Positions 5,845-10,156 of a stretch of DNA of 10,156 nt are shown here, piece after piece. Positions within the stretch are counted from its first letter, which is position 1, and each line of letters begins with the position of its first letter. A model generated the notes under the pieces. The model was given only the letters and a program-made list of their open reading frames with translations. It was not told where the DNA came from and ran no database searches. The translations under genes were made by a program, and so were the position numbers. The DNA is from Campylobacteraceae bacterium (GTDB lineage Bacteria > Campylobacterota > Campylobacteria > Campylobacterales > Sulfurovaceae), in the NCBI GenBank assembly GCA_027056615.1, contig JALUKJ010000226.1:1-10156 (forward strand). The letters run 5' to 3'.

Positions 5845-6671
5845 TTTTTCTCCTTAGTAGAGTTGTTATCTTGTTCAATTTGAGAGCTATTTGTATCACT
5901 TTGTTGTTGTAGCACCTCTTTAACTAGATAGAAAAAGTTAGGGTGTAGGACATCAGCATAAGTTTTTACAATAGCTGTTTTATAAGTACTTTTTGTAATA
6001 ATATTGGTCACTTCTCCTACAGGAATATTTGGAAGAAAAATATTATCCATACCTGAAGTTAAGACCTTATCACCTACTTTAACTGTAGACCATTTAGGAA
6101 TAAAATTTACCTCTAAATTTTCAGCATCAATACCTTTTGCAATGCCAGGTGTTTTATCTTTTCCAATAAAAGTTGAAAATTGGCAAATAGGGTTAGATAG
6201 AAGAATTCCTTTTAGAGTTCCATTCTCCTTAATAGCAATACCTGCTGCAACATTTTTTTGAATAAGTCCATAAATTTTATCTTTACCTAGCTCATTACTT
6301 TTCGTGAGATATACTTGTGAAAAATCATTTAATTTTTTATAAGAGATGGTTTGAACACGTAGAATATTGTTATAGTTATTAAATTTTTTTTCATTGAATT
6401 GTGTTAGTTGATTAAGTTTAACAATGTTGATTTTCTGTTGATATAGATATTTACGTAGAAGAATATTCTCTTTTTTTAACTCTTTAATGGATTCTGCTTG
6501 TTTGAGGTATTTATCAGTTGAATCTTTGATGCTATTTGTAATTTCTAGATAGTACTCTTTTATAGGTAATGAAATAATGGCAAATTTATCTTGGAAAGTC
6601 TCCTCTTGTCGTAAGAGGAAAATACCAAATAAAATAAATAGTACAAATATTACTAATCGGCTAGTCTTCAT
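5841..6671 (-). CDS. mreC: Rod-shape determining protein MreC
   Basis: MreC is a bitopic inner-membrane scaffold of the elongasome that links cytoplasmic MreB to PBP2/RodA in the periplasm. The 276-residue form begins with a short cytoplasmic end and a membrane helix (about 5-20, LVIFVLFILFGIFLL). A coiled-coil dimer region follows (about 45-90) and then the two beta-barrel domains (about 105-250), including VKVGDKVLTSGMDNIF (197-212) and LPNIPVGEV (213-221). The C-terminal tail (255-276) is polar and probably disordered. The ATG at 6669-6671 is chosen although its ribosome-binding site is poor. It overlaps the mreB end by 11 nt, fits translational coupling and puts the membrane helix at the very N terminus. 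An upstream TTG at 6728 would add 19 residues lying wholly inside mreB and is unlikely. Confidence 0.92.
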   Translation of the reverse strand: MKTSRLVIFVLFILFGIFLLRQEETFQDKFAIISLPIKEYYLEITNSIKDSTDKYLKQAESIKELKKENILLRKYLYQQKINIVKLNQLTQFNEKKFNNYNNILRVQTISYKKLNDFSQVYLTKSNELGKDKIYGLIQKNVAAGIAIKENGTLKGILLSNPICQFSTFIGKDKTPGIAKGIDAENLEVNFIPKWSTVKVGDKVLTSGMDNIFLPNIPVGEVTNIITKSTYKTAIVKTYADVLHPNFFYLVKEVLQQQSDTNSSQIEQDNNSTKEKK

Positions 6672-7695
6672 AAACTGATTGTTGTAATATATCAATTTCT
6701 TCCAGTGCCTTTCCTGTACCTTTTGCAACAGCTAGTAGAGGGTCTTCAGCAACATATACAGGTAGTTTAATTATATTTGAGAGGTATTTGTCTAATCCTC
6801 TAATTAAAGCTCCACCCCCAGTAAGAACAATTCCATTTTCAACAATATCTCCAGCTAAGTCAGGAGGTGTCTGTTCAAGTACTGATTTAAGTGCTTCACC
6901 AATCTCTTTAATTGGTTCTTTCATTGCCTCTCTCATATGTTCAGAGTTAATCTCAATAGAGCTTAAAAGTCCAGCAACTTGGTCACGACCTTTAACTGTC
7001 ATCACCAACTCTTCATCTAATTGAATAGCTGTACCCACTCTAATCTTTAACTCTTCAGCAACACGGTCTCCTATAAGAAGGTTAAAGTTTCTTTTCATAT
7101 AATCAATGATAGATTTATCAAGCTTATCACCAGCTGTTCTAATAGATTTAGATAGAACTAGACCACCAAGAGAGATAACACCAATCTCAGTAGTACCACC
7201 ACCAATATCAACAACTAGGTTACCATTTGGGTCTTTTACTGGAATACCTGAACCAATTGCTGCTGCCATAGGCTCTTCAATAAGGTGAACCTCTCTAGCC
7301 CCTGCTGACATAGCAGACTCTTTAACAGCTTTTCTCTCAACTTGTGTAAGACCAAAAGGAACACAGATGATTATCCTTGGAGAGAAGAGACCTTTTCTGT
7401 TGTGTACTTTTTCAATAAAGTATCGAATCATCATCTCTGTAACATTAAAGTCTGCAATAACTCCATCTCTCATTGGACGAATAGCTTTAATGTTACCAGG
7501 TGTTTTACCAACCATATCTTTTGCCTCTTGACCAACAGCTAAGATATGTTCTCGACCACGCTTATCATACTGAATTGCTACTACGGATGGCTCATTAATA
7601 CTGATTCCTTTTCCTTTAACCAGTACTAATGTATTTGCTGTTCCTAAATCTATTGCTAAATCGTTTGAAAATACTCCCAAAAGTTTCTTAAACAT
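6661..7695 (-). CDS. mreB: Rod-shape determining protein MreB (bacterial actin)
   Basis: MreB forms membrane-bound filaments that guide side-wall synthesis. The protein is 344 residues, the family norm. Actin-fold nucleotide motifs are present: phosphate-1 DLGTANTLV (16-24), phosphate-2 VVDIGGGTTEIG (161-172) and the adenosine motif IVLTGGGALIRG (289-300). The LIEEPMAAAIG segment (138-148) carries the likely catalytic Glu. The N terminus MFKKLLGVFS is amphipathic and suits direct membrane binding. The start is preceded by AAGGGA, 7 nt away, and lies 10 nt after clpX. mreC overlaps its 3' end. The following motor-pair genes would be made in the same transcript. Confidence 0.97.
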   Translation of the reverse strand: MFKKLLGVFSNDLAIDLGTANTLVLVKGKGISINEPSVVAIQYDKRGREHILAVGQEAKDMVGKTPGNIKAIRPMRDGVIADFNVTEMMIRYFIEKVHNRKGLFSPRIIICVPFGLTQVERKAVKESAMSAGAREVHLIEEPMAAAIGSGIPVKDPNGNLVVDIGGGTTEIGVISLGGLVLSKSIRTAGDKLDKSIIDYMKRNFNLLIGDRVAEELKIRVGTAIQLDEELVMTVKGRDQVAGLLSSIEINSEHMREAMKEPIKEIGEALKSVLEQTPPDLAGDIVENGIVLTGGGALIRGLDKYLSNIIKLPVYVAEDPLLAVAKGTGKALEEIDILQQSVYED

Positions 7696-7705
7696 TCTAT
7701 TTCCC

Positions 7706-8920
7706 TTATGCTATTTTTGAATTTTTTATATATAGAGGTTTAACTCCATTGTTGATGACATCTTCTGTAACAATCACCTCATACCCTTCAAGTTCTGGTA
7801 ACTCATACATGATATCTAATAGGGATTCTTCCATAATTGAACGTAAACCTCTAGCACCTGTTTTTCTCTTAATCGCTTTTTGTGCTACAGCTCTTAATGC
7901 AGAATCTTCAAATGTTAAGATAGCGTTGTCAATTTCAAATAGTTTTTGATACTGTTTGATAATTGAATTTTTAGGCTCAACCAAAATTCGTACCATATCT
8001 TCTAAAGTGATTGGTTCAAGTGTTGCTGTAACATGAAGCCGTCCAATAAGTTCTGGAATAATTCCAAACTGAACTAAATCATCAGACTCTATAAGATGCA
8101 TAACATCTTCATTATCTTTGTTACTTCGTTTTTCTTGTCCAAAACCGAGTTGATTTGCACCTAAACGTCTCTGTATAATCTCTTCAACACCATTAAAAGC
8201 ACCACCACAGATAAATAGTATGTTAGAGGTATCTATTTGTAAAAAGTCTTGATTTGGATGTTTACGTCCACCTTTTGGTGGAATATTTACAACCGAACCC
8301 TCTATAATTTTAAGAAGAGCTTGTTGTACCCCTTCACCTGAAACATCACGTGTAATTGAACGATTTTCACCCATACGGGCAATCTTATCCATTTCATCAA
8401 TAAATATAATACCACGTTCAGCTTTTGCCACATCATCATCAGCTGCTTGAAGTAGCTTTGTTAAGATATTTTCAACATCTTCTCCTACATAACCAGCTTC
8501 AGTTAGGTTTGTTGCATCTGAAATTGCAATAGGTACATCTAAAAACTTAGCAATAGTTTGTGCTAAAAGAGTTTTACCTGAACCAGTAGGTCCAATTAGT
8601 AAGATATTAGACTTCTCAATATTGGTATTATTCTCTTGTTTGTTTTTAAAGATTCTTTTATAGTGGTTATATACAGCAACAGAGAGTGTTTTTTTAGCAT
8701 TCTCTTGACCAATAACATAGTCATTTAATATTCTATGAATCTCTTTTGGAATAAGAAGGGTTGTTGGTTCAATATTATTAGAGCTACTCTCCTCCTCTCC
8801 AAATAGAATTTTATATGCAGAGGTAACACAGTTTGCACAGATATATGCATGGTTACCTGCAATAAATGGATTATTTTCGTTTTCAGTAGTATTACAAAAA
8901 CTACACTCTTTTCTAGCCAT
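7706..8920 (-). CDS. clpX: ATP-dependent Clp protease ATP-binding subunit ClpX
   Basis: ClpX is a hexameric AAA+ unfoldase that feeds proteins into ClpP in the cytoplasm. All parts are present in 404 residues. The zinc-binding domain has C6, C9, C28 and C31. Walker A is GPTGSGKT (110-117), the substrate-gripping pore loop GYVG is at 143-146, Walker B is IIFIDE (171-176), the RKH loop is at 219-221, and the ClpP-docking loop appears as LGF (258-260) instead of the usual IGF. The arginine finger is likely R294, and sensor II is GARGLR (355-360). Its ATG overlaps the lpxA stop by 8 nt, with AAGGA 9 nt upstream. The presence of the docking loop says it works with ClpP, which is not in the window. 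Sharing a message with lpxA and mreB is a conserved arrangement in this phylum. Confidence 0.97.
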   Translation of the reverse strand: MARKECSFCNTTENENNPFIAGNHAYICANCVTSAYKILFGEEESSSNNIEPTTLLIPKEIHRILNDYVIGQENAKKTLSVAVYNHYKRIFKNKQENNTNIEKSNILLIGPTGSGKTLLAQTIAKFLDVPIAISDATNLTEAGYVGEDVENILTKLLQAADDDVAKAERGIIFIDEMDKIARMGENRSITRDVSGEGVQQALLKIIEGSVVNIPPKGGRKHPNQDFLQIDTSNILFICGGAFNGVEEIIQRRLGANQLGFGQEKRSNKDNEDVMHLIESDDLVQFGIIPELIGRLHVTATLEPITLEDMVRILVEPKNSIIKQYQKLFEIDNAILTFEDSALRAVAQKAIKRKTGARGLRSIMEESLLDIMYELPELEGYEVIVTEDVINNGVKPLYIKNSKIA

Positions 8921-9704
8921 TATTATTTTTCCTTATAAATGGAATACCACGTTTTGAATTCATGATAAACTCTACTAAATTTTTTACACTCTTTGAAGAG
9001 GTATCTTTCAATATTTCCTCTGCTGAGTCTTGAAGTGCTTGACCACTCTCAAATAGCTCTTTATAAGCTACTTTAAGTTCATTAATTTCATCTCTTTCTA
9101 TATGCCGTCGAAGCCCTGTAAGGTTGAGTCCTCTTAAAGTAGCTCTATTCCCCTCTGCTAAACAGTATGGTGGAATATCTTGACTCAATGCAGAAGCACC
9201 TGCAATCATTGCAAAATCACCAATATGAACAAACTGATGAATAGGTGTTAGTCCACCAATTACAACATTGTTACCTAGTATAACATGTCCTGCTAAAGTT
9301 GCTCCATTAGCTAAGATACAGTTATCACCCATTATAACATCATGACCTAAATGCACATATCCCATTAATAGATTATTATTTCCAATTTTAGTAATGCTAC
9401 CACCACCTTTGGTTCCTGGGTTAATTAGTGTAAATTCACGAATTTTATTATTGTCACCTATAATGAGTTCAACATCTTCACCACTGTATTTTAAATCTTG
9501 TGGAATTGAACCTACAACTGCATGAGAGAAGATATGATTGTTTTTTCCAATGGTTGTTTTTCCAGCAATAACAGCATGTGCATCGACAACACTATTGTCT
9601 CCAATAACTGTTTGAGAGGAGAGAGTTACAAATGGACCAATGGTTACATTTTCTCCAATAGTTGCACCCTCATCAATGATAGCTGTTGCATGTATATTTG
9701 ACAC
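8913..9704 (-). CDS. lpxA: Acyl-[ACP]-UDP-N-acetylglucosamine O-acyltransferase LpxA
   Basis: LpxA catalyses the first step of lipid A synthesis, moving a 3-hydroxyacyl chain from acyl carrier protein to the 3-OH of UDP-GlcNAc. The 263 residues match the usual length. The first two-thirds are hexapeptide repeats (such as [15 protein letters not shown] and [15 protein letters not shown]) that build a left-handed beta-helix, and the last part is helical. H121, in HLGHDV, matches the catalytic H125 of the E. coli enzyme, and [11 protein letters not shown] follows as in the family. QDIPPY (174-179) and [10 protein letters not shown] lie at the helix/C-terminal junction. It starts with GTG (9702-9704), preceded by AAGGGA; no ATG is available nearby. 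It lies 32 nt after fabZ and overlaps clpX. The acyl chain length cannot be read from the sequence with confidence. Confidence 0.96.
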   Translation of the reverse strand: MSNIHATAIIDEGATIGENVTIGPFVTLSSQTVIGDNSVVDAHAVIAGKTTIGKNNHIFSHAVVGSIPQDLKYSGEDVELIIGDNNKIREFTLINPGTKGGGSITKIGNNNLLMGYVHLGHDVIMGDNCILANGATLAGHVILGNNVVIGGLTPIHQFVHIGDFAMIAGASALSQDIPPYCLAEGNRATLRGLNLTGLRRHIERDEINELKVAYKELFESGQALQDSAEEILKDTSSKSVKNLVEFIMNSKRGIPFIRKNNNG

Positions 9705-9736
9705 AGATTCCCTTTTATATTTTATTATATAAATAA

Positions 9737-10156
9737 TTATTTGTCGACTATCATAGCTTTTAGTTCAGCCTCTGCTACTAATTTCTCATCAACATAAGCT
9801 TTTGCATCAAGTTGCCAAATAGCTCCTCTATGTTTAATGACACTAAGTCTATAAATTAATTGGTCTCCTGGTGTTACAGGGGAGCGAAATTTTGCTTTAT
9901 CAATACTCATAAAATAGACAACTTTTTCAGATGCTTCTTTTTGTTCTTCTTCGCTTGAACTTTGAAAAGCCAATACACCACCAGCTTGTGCCATACCTTC
10001 AATAATCATAACACCAGGATAGATTGGATGGTCAGGAAAGTGTCCTTGAAATACAGGTTCAGAGATTGAAACATTTTTGTATCCTTCAATACTTACCCCT
10101 TTTTCTAGTTTAGTCACACGGTCAAGGAGTAAAAATGGGTACCTGTGTGGTAAAAT
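9737..10156 (-). CDS. fabZ: 3-hydroxyacyl-[ACP] dehydratase FabZ (5' end beyond the window)
   Basis: FabZ is a hot-dog-fold enzyme of type II fatty acid synthesis that dehydrates 3-hydroxyacyl-ACP to trans-2-enoyl-ACP. It competes with LpxA for the hydroxyacyl-ACP pool, which fits its place just upstream of lpxA. The visible 139 residues begin with [14 protein letters not shown], the typical FabZ N terminus. Only a few residues and the start codon are therefore missing off the right edge. The active-site His lies in GHFPDHP (visible residue 39) and the Glu in EGMAQAGG (visible residue 53). Their 14-residue spacing matches the known catalytic pair. An internal GTG at 10115-10117 could open an ORF but would cut off the conserved N terminus and is not the start. 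The stop is 32 nt before lpxA. Confidence 0.96.
   Translation of the reverse strand: MLPHRYPFLLLDRVTKLEKGVSIEGYKNVSISEPVFQGHFPDHPIYPGVMIIEGMAQAGGVLAFQSSSEEEQKEASEKVVYFMSIDKAKFRSPVTPGDQLIYRLSVIKHRGAIWQLDAKAYVDEKLVAEAELKAMIVDK

Noticed and set aside
6672..6728. Earlier TTG start for mreC at 6728
   Set aside because: The extra 19 residues lie entirely inside the mreB coding region and would put a charged stretch in front of the membrane helix; the ATG at 6671 fits the family.
10115..10117. GTG as start of fabZ
   Set aside because: The frame stays open to the window edge and encodes [13 protein letters not shown], the conserved FabZ N terminus, so the gene starts outside the window.

Overview
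The window looks like a chromosomal segment of a Campylobacterota (Epsilonproteobacteria) genome, probably a free-living Sulfurovum/Sulfurimonas-type organism. It has AT-rich intergenic DNA. The order fabZ-lpxA-clpX-mreB-mreC is, from memory, the one found in Campylobacter and Helicobacter, and aspS next to adk is likewise seen in Campylobacter. The genus is an inference from gene order and protein style only.

Layout, left to right. Positions 1-149 are very AT-rich and probably hold the promoter of the only plus-strand gene, a 157-residue protein resembling one target-recognition domain of a type I restriction specificity (HsdS) subunit. A near-perfect hairpin at 624-650 separates it from the convergent adk. 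Everything else is on the minus strand. Read in the direction of transcription, the order is: fabZ (5' end beyond the window), lpxA, clpX, mreB, mreC, a MotA/TolQ/ExbB-like channel subunit, a MotB/OmpA-like stator subunit, a small lysine-rich ORF, then aspS with its own -10 box, and adk. The genes from clpX to the small ORF overlap or nearly touch (10 nt gap at most; 32 nt between fabZ and lpxA), so they are likely one operon.

The operon makes the cell envelope. FabZ and LpxA provide fatty acid and lipid A precursors, ClpX is the unfoldase for ClpP, and MreB/MreC organise wall elongation. The two following genes encode an ion-driven motor pair: a four-helix channel with a long cytoplasmic tail, and a partner with one membrane helix, a 26-heptad stalk and a peptidoglycan-binding domain. 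By fold it resembles MotAB, TolQR and the ZorAB part of Zorya, but no Zorya effector genes are present. This translationally coupled pair, placed directly behind mreC, is the most interesting protein system here.

The 288 bp between aspS and adk are filled by palindromic repeats: two REP-like hairpins and a 165-bp MITE-like element. The element has 18-bp terminal inverted repeats and 23-bp internal inverted repeats, and it is flanked by 11-bp direct repeats. One copy of the direct repeat overlaps the stop codon of aspS. No tRNA, rRNA or CRISPR array was seen.
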